Shown piece after piece: positions 1 through 7,524 of a stretch of 14,572 bases of DNA (positions are counted from its first letter, which is position 1; every line of letters begins with the position of its first letter). The DNA is from Planctomycetaceae bacterium (GTDB lineage Bacteria > Planctomycetota > Planctomycetia > Pirellulales > Thermoguttaceae). The stretch is from NCBI GenBank assembly GCA_031267635.1, contig JAIRYX010000449.1, positions 1-14,572 of the forward strand. The letters run 5' to 3'. The position numbers and the translations under genes are program-made. The notes beneath the pieces are model-generated. The model was not told the DNA's origin, ran no database searches, and was given only the letters and a program-made list of their open reading frames with translations.

Positions 1-33
1 TATTAGCAGCTTAGGTTTTTGTACCTATATTTA

Positions 34-59
34 TTGACATAAATCACTTAATTTTGACA
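34..59 (+). promoter_or_regulatory. Two TTGACA hexamers, possible -35 elements
   Basis: Two perfect TTGACA hexamers lie at 34-39 and 54-59, 20 bases apart and upstream of the first gene. No good TATAAT-like box follows either at 16-18 bases: the nearest candidates are TACAAA at 74-79, which is too close, and TATACT at 89-94, which is too far. The spacing could also be that of a repeated operator. This is a weak promoter call based only on hexamer identity and position. Confidence 0.22.
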
Positions 60-134
60 AATTGTAACTCCTGTACAAATAACGGTTTTATACTACTGAA
101 TAGTTACCAAAACAAAACAGAAAGAAAGGAAATT

Positions 135-1367
135 ATGTTTACAAAACAACAATTCAACATTTTTATCAACCGTTTTTCGGTTTACTTGGCAACGGTTTTA
201 TTGTTTACCGCCATTGTCGTCGGCGGCTACAAACAAACCAACGCTCAACAAACAGATAGCGAATCTGTAGTACTTACGGAGCAAGAGATTGAACAGCTTA
301 AACAAAAAATAGACAAAGGTGATACTGACGCACAAGTTGTTCTTGGGCGGTATCATCTTGCTAAAAAGAATTTCGATTTGGCTGTCAAATTATTTCGACA
401 AGCAGCAGAAAAAGGAAACGCTAAAGGACAAGGAATGTACGGTGCTTGTTTTTTAATGTGAACAGCTGTTCCCCAAGATGACAAACAAGCATTAAAATGG
501 TTTCAAAAAGCCGCCGATCAAGGTGATTCTGGCGGACAATGGCGGCTTGCGCTTTGTTACGCTAACGGTTGGGGAACGGATAAAAATATTGAGAAGGCAA
601 TAGACCTATACCGTAAATCTGCCGAACAAGGAAATCTTGACGGCATGTGGAATCTCGCCGCTCATCTCGACATGCAAGATAAAAAAGAAGAAGCCGTAAC
701 TTGGTATAAGAAAGCCGCCGAGAAAGGTAAAAAAGAGGCAGAATGGCGGCTTGGTCACTGTTACCTTAACGGTGTTATCGTCAACGGTAAAACGATTATT
801 GCCAAAGACGAGAAAAAAGCATACGAATGGTTCAAAAAAGCTGCCGACAAAAATTCACCGGAAGGACTGAGCCGTTACGCAATGTGCCTGTGTCAGGGTA
901 CAGGAACAAAACAAGATAAAAAAGCATCAGTCGAACCATTCCGTAAAGCTGCCAATATGGGCGAACCTGTTGCACAATTTATGTACGGTTCAATCTTGTT
1001 ACTTGGCGAAGAAGAATTCGGAGTCAAACAAGACATGGAACAAGCCGCCGAATGGATTATCAAATCAGCAGAGCAGGGGCATCCGCCAGCAATTGAATTT
1101 ATAAAGGAATTACAACAAATACAAAAATCACAACAACAAGACCAATCACGGCAGGAAAAATTACGGTTGGAAAAATACAAAGCAATAAACCGAATGTTTC
1201 AACCAAGATCAACAGCTAGTATGCTTGCAGAAGCTGATGCCGCAATCATGAGAGACTCACAAAACCGAATTGAAGAAGGGCGAAAACAACGAGAACGACA
1301 GGAAGAAATAAGAAGAGAAAAATCACAAGCAGAATCAGAAGGAAGAGAATACTACGGACCATGGTGA
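135..1367 (+). pseudogene. Secreted Sel1-repeat protein interrupted by an in-frame TGA
   Basis: The start is taken at ATG 135, preceded by AAAGGA at 125-130, which gives a clean signal peptide (hydrophobic residues 16-31, probable cleavage after TNA at residue 37). An upstream in-frame ATG at 54 would put 27 polar residues before it. About seven Sel1-like repeats follow (residues ~66-330; hallmarks W-[FY]-x-K-[AS]-A, C-Y-x-N-G). A Q/E/R-rich, probably coiled-coil tail runs to GPW. Codon 109 (459-461) is TGA. The frame is open on both sides, and translation through it gives a perfect 36-residue Sel1 unit with the stop on the first Gly of the NGxG turn. One base change (GGA to TGA) explains it. 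Without readthrough, a 108-residue product results; restart at ATG 645 has only AAGGA 12 bases upstream. Sel1 proteins are usually scaffolds; the partner is unknown. Alternatives to a pseudogene are sequencing error or stop suppression. Confidence 0.8.
459..461 (+). other. In-frame TGA at a conserved Sel1 glycine
   Basis: The stop replaces repeat position 15 of a 36-residue Sel1 unit (MYGACFLM-stop-TAVPQDD; compare CYxNGxGVxxD elsewhere in this window). The same frame continues for 301 codons to 1367 with well-kept Sel1 repeats, so the change looks recent or tolerated. GGA is a common Gly codon here, making a single G-to-T change the simplest origin. Confidence 0.85.
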
Positions 1368-1450
1368 ATTCATTGGTGAAGTTATTTTTGAACAAGCTTT
1401 TTTACAAACAGATAATCCCTAACAAAACCGACACATAATTAAGAAAACAA

Positions 1451-1600
1451 TTATACCGTAGTCGCTATGAAATTCATTTTTTTAGACAGGATAACAGGAT
1501 TATAGGATTGTCAGGATGTAATAAAATCCTGTCTATCATGCTATCCTGTAAATCATGTCAAAAAAAATAAAAACTGAATTTTATAGTGCGATGAATATAG
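1451..1600. repeat. Long imperfect palindrome with CAGGAT units
   Basis: The core (1485-1559) has a left arm of four 8-9-base units ending in AGGAT (gacaggat, aacaggat, tataggat, tgtcaggat). After a short AATAAA-containing spacer it has a right arm with matching ATCCTGT/ATCATG units in inverted orientation. The pairing extends outward through T-run/A-run arms and AAATTCA (1470-1476) against TGAATTT (1575-1581), then gtcgctat against atagtgcga. The left border TTATACCGTAG (1451-1461) matches the end of the ~105-bp repeats in this window. A large hairpin is expected. It is non-coding, and its role (mobile miniature element, transcript end or structured RNA) is not shown. Confidence 0.7.
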
Positions 1601-1654
1601 TGTACTCTATCTGTTTGAAATTTGAGTTTTTTTGACTTTGTGAAATGAATTGTT

Positions 1655-1760
1655 TATACCGATACCGGTATGGGCGGTAGGCTTCGCCCTTGAACAACCG
1701 CTTCACTTTGTTGCGATTGTTTAATCAGCTTCAGGAATTTTAAAATAGCTTGAGCATAAT
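1655..1760 (+). repeat. ~105-bp intergenic hairpin repeat, copy A
   Basis: Begins near TATACCGATACCGG and ends AGCTTGAGCATAAT. It holds the family core GGTAGGCTTCGCCCTTGAA (1676-1694) with the stem GGGCG (1672-1676) / CGCCC (1685-1689). It continues with the TTGCGATT and GAATTTTAAAATAGCTT blocks, which recur in copies B, D and E. It lies between the broken Sel1 gene and the ANK gene. The remainder of the 1368-1847 gap holds nothing else I can support. Confidence 0.75.
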
Positions 1761-1832
1761 TGATTGACCGGAATAAACAAAGCCATTTTGTTTGTCCAGA
1801 ACTTTAACAAAAAATTTTAGCAAATTCTTATT

Positions 1833-1839
1833 GAAAGGA
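1833..1839 (+). promoter_or_regulatory. Ribosome binding site GAAAGGA
   Basis: GAAAGGA ends eight bases before ATG 1848 and supports this start over the in-frame ATGs at 1881 and 1887, which would shorten the N-region of the signal peptide. Confidence 0.6.
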
Positions 1840-1847
1840 ATAAAAAA

Positions 1848-3308
1848 ATGAACATTTCACAACATTGCAAATTTGACACAATGTCAATGGTTGTCCCTTT
1901 GGAACGGCATCAAAAATGCACTACGAAAGTTGCAGGTTATTTGAAGAATTTTATTGCATTTACTCTCCTGCCTCTGTTTACATTCGTTTTTGCTTTGAGT
2001 GTAAATGTTAGTGCCGACGACTTCGGCAAGACAATTTGGGGAGCAGTTCAAAGCGGCGACCTTAACACAGTTAAGAAAATGATCGAAGATAATCCGAAAC
2101 TCCTGCAAACAAGAACAGATACAAAAATTATCAAATTCGACAGCAATAATAGGATAGAGGGGCAGATAGAAGCGACAATGCTCGGCATTAACCGCAAGAT
2201 GAATCAGGAACAGCGGACTCTTCTGCATATTGCGGCAATGAATCGGAATAGTTTTGAAGTTTTGAAATACTTGGTTGATAAAGGTAGCGATGTCAATGCT
2301 GACGATGGACGAAAAATGACTCCGCTATTTTTAGCAGTGTTAGCAAAAAACGATAGGGCGGCACGCTATCTTTTGACGAAAGGAGCAAAACCGCCGCAAC
2401 GGTATCATTATACCCTGCCCGATTATGAAACTCAGCTTATAAATGCGCTGGCAATATTAAGTCCGACATACGAAAGAACTATTAGGGAAACAGATTATGA
2501 AAAAACAGTATTGCAAACGACCGATTACAGCAGAGTGTTACGCAATCAGAATGCAAGTATAGAAGCCCGCACAAAATTAATGGAAAAAATCACTTTGTAT
2601 ATCGATAAAATCAAAAATAAAAAAAACGATGACATTTTTGAAGCCGCTTATGAAGAGGATACAGAAACAGTCAAAAGTATGCTGAAAAACAATCCAGCAT
2701 TGGTCAATGCAAAAGATAAAGATGCAGGTAATACACCGCTTCACTATGCAGCGATGGGTAATTCCGATTTGACAATTATCAGGTATCTTCTCGAAAATGG
2801 AGCGGATATCAACATAAGAAATAACTACGGTATTACTCCGTTTTATACTGCTGCGGGATTTAACCCTAATATAGAAATCATCAAATATCTTGCCGAAAAA
2901 GGAGCAGATATAAATATCAAAAGTAAAAACGGCGGCACAGCACTTCTCAACTCTGTTGCCGGACAAAATACCAATACAGAAATAACAAAATATTTGATTA
3001 AGAAAGGATTGGATATCAATGCACAAGACGATGATGGTCTAACGCCGATTATTTCTGCGGCAGGATTTAATCCTAATGCAGAATTTGTCAAGTGTTTGAT
3101 AGAAAACGGAGTAAACGTTAACTTCAAAGATAAAAGCGGCGTGACTCCGATTTATGTTGCAGCTGCACTTAATCCCAATGCGGAAGTACTTAAGTACCTG
3201 ATTACAAAAGGGGCGAATGTGAATGCCGAAACGAATGAAACAACACCACTCAGTGTTGCATCAACAGAGGAAAAGAAAAACATTCTCCGCAACGCAGGCG
3301 GTAGATAA
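1848..3308 (+). CDS. Secreted ankyrin-repeat protein
   Basis: 486 residues. The N-terminus is long and basic-polar (residues 1-33), followed by a hydrophobic core (34-53) and probable signal peptidase I cleavage after VSA (56), so the product is likely exported. There are two ANK blocks. Residues 61-183 hold an opening unit plus about two repeats (RTLLHIAA, MTPLFLAV). Residues 262-486 hold about seven (NTPLHYAA, ITPFYTAA, VTPIYVAA). They are separated by a helical linker (184-261) without repeats. The second block is mostly 34-residue repeats with an NPN-[AI]-E-[VI] insertion in the helix-helix turn, also seen in the 10901 gene. The end TPLSVASTEEKKNIL is matched almost word for word at the end of the ANK domain of the 10901 protein. 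ANK folds bind proteins; no catalytic motif is visible, and the partner is unknown. Confidence 0.9.
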   Translation: MNISQHCKFDTMSMVVPLERHQKCTTKVAGYLKNFIAFTLLPLFTFVFALSVNVSADDFGKTIWGAVQSGDLNTVKKMIEDNPKLLQTRTDTKIIKFDSNNRIEGQIEATMLGINRKMNQEQRTLLHIAAMNRNSFEVLKYLVDKGSDVNADDGRKMTPLFLAVLAKNDRAARYLLTKGAKPPQRYHYTLPDYETQLINALAILSPTYERTIRETDYEKTVLQTTDYSRVLRNQNASIEARTKLMEKITLYIDKIKNKKNDDIFEAAYEEDTETVKSMLKNNPALVNAKDKDAGNTPLHYAAMGNSDLTIIRYLLENGADINIRNNYGITPFYTAAGFNPNIEIIKYLAEKGADINIKSKNGGTALLNSVAGQNTNTEITKYLIKKGLDINAQDDDGLTPIISAAGFNPNAEFVKCLIENGVNVNFKDKSGVTPIYVAAALNPNAEVLKYLITKGANVNAETNETTPLSVASTEEKKNILRNAGGR

Positions 3309-3322
3309 TTTTGTTAAATTTT

Positions 3323-3427
3323 TATACTGAAGCTGTTTTAAAATTCATGGAGCTGATTACGGAATCGCAACCATGCGAAGCGTTCTTTCAAGGGCGAAGC
3401 CTACTGCCCTACTGGCTACGGTATAAC
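3323..3427 (-). repeat. ~105-bp intergenic hairpin repeat, copy B
   Basis: Inverted relative to copy A. Ends are TTATACTGAAGC (from 3322) and, on the other strand, GTTATACCGTAGCC, a nine-of-twelve terminal inverted repeat. The core AGGGCGAAGCCTACTGCCCT can form AGGGC/GCCCT. It begins 15 bases after the ANK gene stop. Confidence 0.75.
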
Positions 3428-3429
3428 AT

Positions 3430-3526
3430 TATACTCGGGCTGTTTTAAAGCTAGACACGTGAGCGTAACAACGTGTGGTTGTTGTTCAATGGCAAAGCCT
3501 ATTGCCAATAACAGTTGCAGTATAAT
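3430..3526 (-). repeat. ~105-bp intergenic hairpin repeat, copy C
   Basis: Directly follows copy B in the same orientation. It has TTATACTCGGGC at one end and GTATAAT (3520-3526) at the other. Its core stem is TGGCAA (3490-3495) / TTGCCA (3502-3507). This replaces the GGGC/GCCC pairing of copies A, B and E with different but complementary bases. A second inverted pair, ACACGT/ACGTGT, lies further left. The terminal TATAAT lies 55 bases before ATG 3581 and could act as a -10 box, but no -35 at normal spacing is seen. Confidence 0.7.
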
Positions 3527-3580
3527 CAATTGTTACGCGAACTTAAATTTACTAAACCATTAACATTTTCAGAAACAAAA

Positions 3581-6500
3581 ATGCTTACCAACATCAAAAA
3601 ATTCGTTTACCTTAACGCTGTCGTGGTCTCTCTTACGATGGTAATTACTTGTTACTCCGCAGAACCGGATACACCGAGTATTCAGGCACGTAAAGCCATT
3701 GAAACCGGTAGTTTGGAAAAAGTCAAGGAATTATTCCGAGAGGATCCCGCGTTAATTTACGTTACGGTAGATAAAACAATCCCCAATAATTGGCAAACTT
3801 ACAAAGGAACATTATTACATGTTGCCGCGCAATCCAAAAATGTAGATATTGTGAAATTCTTACTCGAACAAGGAGCAGACCCAACAGTTAAAGATTCCGA
3901 TAACTATACTCCTATTTGTTATGCTGTAAGCCAACTGAACAAAGAAATGGCACGCTATCTTTGGGCAAATGGATCAAATGATCCTACTGACGATTGTCAG
4001 GAGTTACCAATGTTTTTGAAAGCACTAGGACGACTAGCTGGAAATGATGCCGCAAATGACAAAGTAATATTACTCAAACAACGTGCCGCACAAATTGGTG
4101 AAATCGCGCGAAGACTGAATCGAACAATAGGACAATTTGACCGCAACGATTATTTACTGAAAGTTCAAAAAAAGACAAACGATTTCTACAAAAGATTTGA
4201 AATCAAAGATAACACAACCTACAACAAAGATACAAAACAACAGGAATATAATGGAAAAACAGCACAGGGAATGGATGGACTTTACGCGGGATTACATAAC
4301 TTAAAAGTTACTGACGAAGACTTGGCAAACCTTGCGCAAGAAATACCACGATTAACTTTCTTAAATATTCAAGGTTGTGAAGAATTTACAGATACCGGAT
4401 TAAAACATATTGCCAATATGAAATCTTTACAAAGGCTTTGGATACATGGTCAGGACAAAATTACAGATGATGGTCTCGAAGGACTAAAAGATTTAACAAA
4501 TCTGAAAGACTTACATTTGGGATTCTGTAAGAATCTGTCAGGATCAGGTTTAAAATATCTGAAAGAGCTGAAACAACTAGAAACGATTTACTTATTTGGT
4601 AATTCTATAGCAGGTTCAGAACTTCAACATTTGAAAAACTTACCGAAATTAAGAACGGTTGAATTATCTTATAATAAAAAACTCACTGATGATGGTTTGG
4701 AATACTTGAAAGAAAATAAACAACTGGAAAGTATTAATGTTAGTGAATGTCCTCTCATCACAGATGCCGGATTGGAACATTTGAATGGGTTAACAGGATT
4801 GAAATACTTCACTTGGTCAAAGTGTGAAAAAATTACCGAATCTGGAATTGCACAATTACAAGAAGTATTGCCGCAATGTAAATTTAGCCCTGAAGTAAAA
4901 AAGAAAGAAAATGTAAACAGTAAATTCAACACAACAAAATCAGATGCAACAACTAAAACGGAACCCCAAAACACGACAGAACAAACCAGTAAACCTGACG
5001 CGGTGGAATTAATGATGGGAATCGCATTCGGTGAAATCGGTGATAAAAAGAACGACAATAAAACCGTATCCGAATTGCTTAACGAATCCGCCGATGCTGT
5101 TATCAAACGTCGGCAATCGGAAAACAACACTGATAAAAATACCACGACAAAAAAAACAGATGATACGAATCCATTTGTTGTCCAAGATAAAAATGAAGTT
5201 GCGGAAAAACATGAAAAACCTTCTTCACGGGATGCCTCTTTGACTTCATACATTAAAACAGAAGCAGGCTTCACTGACAAAGAAGTAACTGTTAAGAATT
5301 TGCTCAAATACGGAACAGCAGAATTAATGCAAAAGATAGAAGAATTAAATGGAAAATTACGAAACGCCGATGCCTTCGATAAGGCGGAAATTGAAAAACG
5401 AATTAAATCCACTAATGATACTATTGGAGCAAAGTTAAAAGAAATCAAAAGTAAGACTTTTTGCCAAGACTATTCCTATTCTCCATACGATTCCGACGTG
5501 AAAGTCAATGGCTATACGGCAAGTTTTCCCATTTACATAACCAGAGATTTTTATCTGATTGCGAAATCAATTAAATTGCGTTCACCCTTTTCAGATGTTA
5601 CCGGTGAGATATTAGACAACAAGTATGGTATTGCCGAAACAGCCGTTGCTAATACTAGCGGTAGCTTTTTGCCTAAATGGGAAAGAATTCTAGTAAGCGG
5701 TAACGCCGAAAGTATCAAAAAATTGGTTCGGGAAAAAAATAAATATCGTGTCAGAATATGGTTCAAAAACCTGCAAGGTACATACAACGAAGAAGTCAGA
5801 ATGACATCAATGAATGCGTTTGCACCTCTCAAAAAAATAACAACTCTCATTTCTTTTGCAGAATTGATCAGTGTTGAAATTTTTGATATAGATAATCCAC
5901 CGCCAACTTGGCTTACAACAGATTCGCCGGAAGTAGAAAAAATCAGCTCCGATAATGTTGATGTAACGGGTAAACCAACGGAGCAGACCGACAAAACAAC
6001 CATCACCATAACGAATTCCGCTCCGCCATTGAACAAGCCCGACGAATGGCTCAAACCATTGCGTGAATTGCAAAAAGATGATATTCAACCTGTTGTCAAT
6101 GTGCAAAGATTTTACTCTTTGCTTGAATTAGCCGATGCAGCAAAAGATAAAGAACGCTATCGTAAAATATTAAAAGAATTCTTTGATGCGCTGAAATCTA
6201 TTGACAGCCCTACCCAACGTATGCAATTCATTTTTGAAGTTCTGCCCGGCATGTTCCAGCAAAATAATTTTGAAGGACTAAAAGATGCATCAAAAAGAAT
6301 TAACATGATGATGGAAAAACGAAATTACGACAATTATGAATGGAAAAAGAGTTGTGCGGTTCTGGCAGCTTTTTCAATTATCGCAGGTGACAATGTTTCA
6401 GCTAACGGCTTCATTGATACAGGACGTTTAAATCAAGGCGGAAAAACAAAGTCAGAAAGTATGGCAGATAGTGCTGATGTGTTTTTAATGAATTGGTATG

Positions 6501-7240
6501 TTAAATCAATAATAAGGCAACCAATTGATTTACAAGAGATAAAAAATGCCGATAAAAAAGTAAATAATTTTAGTAAAAACAATATATTTTTATTAGCGGG
6601 TTTAAGCCGTCATCTTCTCGCTGAAAGAAGAAACAGGGAATCATACACGGATTTTCAAGGAATACTGAAAAAAATGCAAGGATATGAAAAATGTTGTGCT
6701 TACCATTTCGGTATAGCAGATGCCATACTTGGTGATTTTGATGGGGCAAAAATACATTGGAAGCAATATGATAACTCCGGTGTCAAAATATGGCCTCAAG
6801 AATTACTTGCTTTTATTGTGCGTCAAGAATTTTTATCAGGGCAGTTCGGAGGATTTAAAGACATGCATCAAGATAAGAGAAATGTTGTGAATCTTCGGAA
6901 CAAAACAACTAAATTTAGGGATGGTGAATTTTGGGATATGTCGAACGTTGTCTCCGCATTTTATTTTGACTATGGTCGCGGTTTAGGGCGGCACAAAACA
7001 AAGGACGAGCTTGTAAAAGAATGGGTAACCTTGAAAGCAATGTTCAATGGCGACAGCAACTATGGCAATAGTGATTTAGCATTTTTTATGGCTGGTGTTG
7101 CAACTGGTTTGCGGGATAAAAATAGCCCCAACGAGGAAGAAAGAAATTCAAATGTAACTGAAGCACCGGTACCGGTACCGGCACCGGCATCAAATGATGC
7201 GGCTGAAAAAGCCTCACGATTTCTTATGGAATTGCAATAA
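3581..7240 (+). CDS. Large secreted ANK-LRR protein with unrecognised C-terminal domains
   Basis: ATG 3581 is preferred: it starts a signal peptide (hydrophobic residues 10-23, cleavage near YSA at 27). A TTG at 3515 lies in repeat DNA. The product has 1219 residues. Residues ~31-135 are ANK-like (TLLHVAAQ, VDIVKFLLEQGAD). Residues 136-235 are helical. Residues ~240-435 carry about seven LRRs of the cysteine-containing type (LNIQGC, ITDDGLEGL, ITDAGLEHL). Residues 436-550 form a polar Thr/Asn/Lys-rich linker. Residues 550-780 hold a coiled-coil-like helix (575-625) and a probable beta-rich domain (YRVRIWF, AFAPLKKI) that I do not recognise. Residues 820-1185 are helical, possibly TPR-like, also unrecognised. 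A short PVPVPAPA stretch lies near the end. No nuclease, peptidase or kinase motif is visible. It is probably a multi-domain binding protein outside the cytoplasm. Confidence 0.88.
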   Translation: MLTNIKKFVYLNAVVVSLTMVITCYSAEPDTPSIQARKAIETGSLEKVKELFREDPALIYVTVDKTIPNNWQTYKGTLLHVAAQSKNVDIVKFLLEQGADPTVKDSDNYTPICYAVSQLNKEMARYLWANGSNDPTDDCQELPMFLKALGRLAGNDAANDKVILLKQRAAQIGEIARRLNRTIGQFDRNDYLLKVQKKTNDFYKRFEIKDNTTYNKDTKQQEYNGKTAQGMDGLYAGLHNLKVTDEDLANLAQEIPRLTFLNIQGCEEFTDTGLKHIANMKSLQRLWIHGQDKITDDGLEGLKDLTNLKDLHLGFCKNLSGSGLKYLKELKQLETIYLFGNSIAGSELQHLKNLPKLRTVELSYNKKLTDDGLEYLKENKQLESINVSECPLITDAGLEHLNGLTGLKYFTWSKCEKITESGIAQLQEVLPQCKFSPEVKKKENVNSKFNTTKSDATTKTEPQNTTEQTSKPDAVELMMGIAFGEIGDKKNDNKTVSELLNESADAVIKRRQSENNTDKNTTTKKTDDTNPFVVQDKNEVAEKHEKPSSRDASLTSYIKTEAGFTDKEVTVKNLLKYGTAELMQKIEELNGKLRNADAFDKAEIEKRIKSTNDTIGAKLKEIKSKTFCQDYSYSPYDSDVKVNGYTASFPIYITRDFYLIAKSIKLRSPFSDVTGEILDNKYGIAETAVANTSGSFLPKWERILVSGNAESIKKLVREKNKYRVRIWFKNLQGTYNEEVRMTSMNAFAPLKKITTLISFAELISVEIFDIDNPPPTWLTTDSPEVEKISSDNVDVTGKPTEQTDKTTITITNSAPPLNKPDEWLKPLRELQKDDIQPVVNVQRFYSLLELADAAKDKERYRKILKEFFDALKSIDSPTQRMQFIFEVLPGMFQQNNFEGLKDASKRINMMMEKRNYDNYEWKKSCAVLAAFSIIAGDNVSANGFIDTGRLNQGGKTKSESMADSADVFLMNWYVKSIIRQPIDLQEIKNADKKVNNFSKNNIFLLAGLSRHLLAERRNRESYTDFQGILKKMQGYEKCCAYHFGIADAILGDFDGAKIHWKQYDNSGVKIWPQELLAFIVRQEFLSGQFGGFKDMHQDKRNVVNLRNKTTKFRDGEFWDMSNVVSAFYFDYGRGLGRHKTKDELVKEWVTLKAMFNGDSNYGNSDLAFFMAGVATGLRDKNSPNEEERNSNVTEAPVPVPAPASNDAAEKASRFLMELQ
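7164..7187 (+). repeat. Tandem ACCGGY hexamers
   Basis: ACCGGT twice then ACCGGC twice, in frame, encoding the PVPVPAPA stretch near the C-terminus of the ANK-LRR protein. It is a small slippage-prone repeat, GC-rich against an AT-rich background. Confidence 0.8.
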
Positions 7241-7327
7241 TATGCTAAAGCTACTTGAAAATTCACGGAGCTGAACACGTAAGCGTAACAACATGAAACG
7301 GTTGCTCGTGGGCAGTAGGTTTCATCG
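7241..7327 (-). repeat. ~105-bp intergenic hairpin repeat, copy D (partial)
   Basis: Inverted copy beginning right at the stop codon of the ANK-LRR gene. On the - strand it reads GTTGTTACGCTTACGTG, then GTGAATTTTCAAGTAGCTT, matching copies B, C and E. The central core GGGCAGTAGG (7310-7319) is in the opposite orientation to the flanks, as if the hairpin arm had flipped, and the far TTATAC end is missing. Confidence 0.6.
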
Positions 7328-7471
7328 GAAAATCAGAAACGTTTTTAACAACAACCCACAAACAATTATAATTTGCAAACACGGAATATAACTGTTCAGC
7401 CGAATGTTTTTTTACCGTGAAAAACGCGAAACAATAAAAACACCAAACGACTGAATAGTTAGGTCCATAAC
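7328..7471. other. AT-rich spacer, no gene seen
   Basis: About 140 bases with no credible coding frame. A weak GTTTTT/AAAAAC inverted pair is present near 7410-7430. The 11-mer CTGAATAGTTA near 7451 also occurs upstream of the first gene (near 96), which may be a short shared regulatory or repeat fragment. Confidence 0.4.
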
Positions 7472-7511
7472 ATTATACTGAAGCCTGTCCCCCATACCGG
7501 CTTGGGTATAA
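7472..7511 (-). repeat. Remnant of the hairpin repeat (copy F)
   Basis: ATTATACTGAAGC at one side and GGTATAA at the other are the two end motifs of the ~105-bp family, here only about 40 bases apart with most of the centre missing. It lies immediately before the next ANK gene, so its TATACT could serve that gene as a -10 box. Confidence 0.5.
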
Positions 7512-7524
7512 GAAAAAACTTAAA

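Noticed and set aside
54..134. ATG 54 as start of the first gene
   Set aside because: It overlaps the second TTGACA box and adds 27 polar residues; ATG 135 has an SD and starts the signal peptide.
459..461. Selenocysteine or whole-genome TGA recoding
   Set aside because: The residue aligns with Gly, not Cys; no clear SECIS-like stem was noticed just downstream; TGA ends this gene at 1365 and the 9674 gene at 10730, and no other internal TGA occurs.
3515..3580. TTG start at 3515 for the ANK-LRR gene
   Set aside because: It lies inside hairpin repeat copy C and adds 22 residues before a good signal peptide; ATG 3581 fits better.
3601..3663. Lipoprotein signal (VITC) in the ANK-LRR protein
   Set aside because: Thr directly before Cys is atypical for a lipobox, and a YSA cleavage site three residues later fits ordinary export.
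4669..5448. 259-codon open frame on the - strand inside the ANK-LRR gene
   Set aside because: It is opposite a well-supported repeat-protein gene, has no domain and a Ser/Phe-rich composition, as expected from an antisense shadow of Lys/Glu-rich coding DNA.
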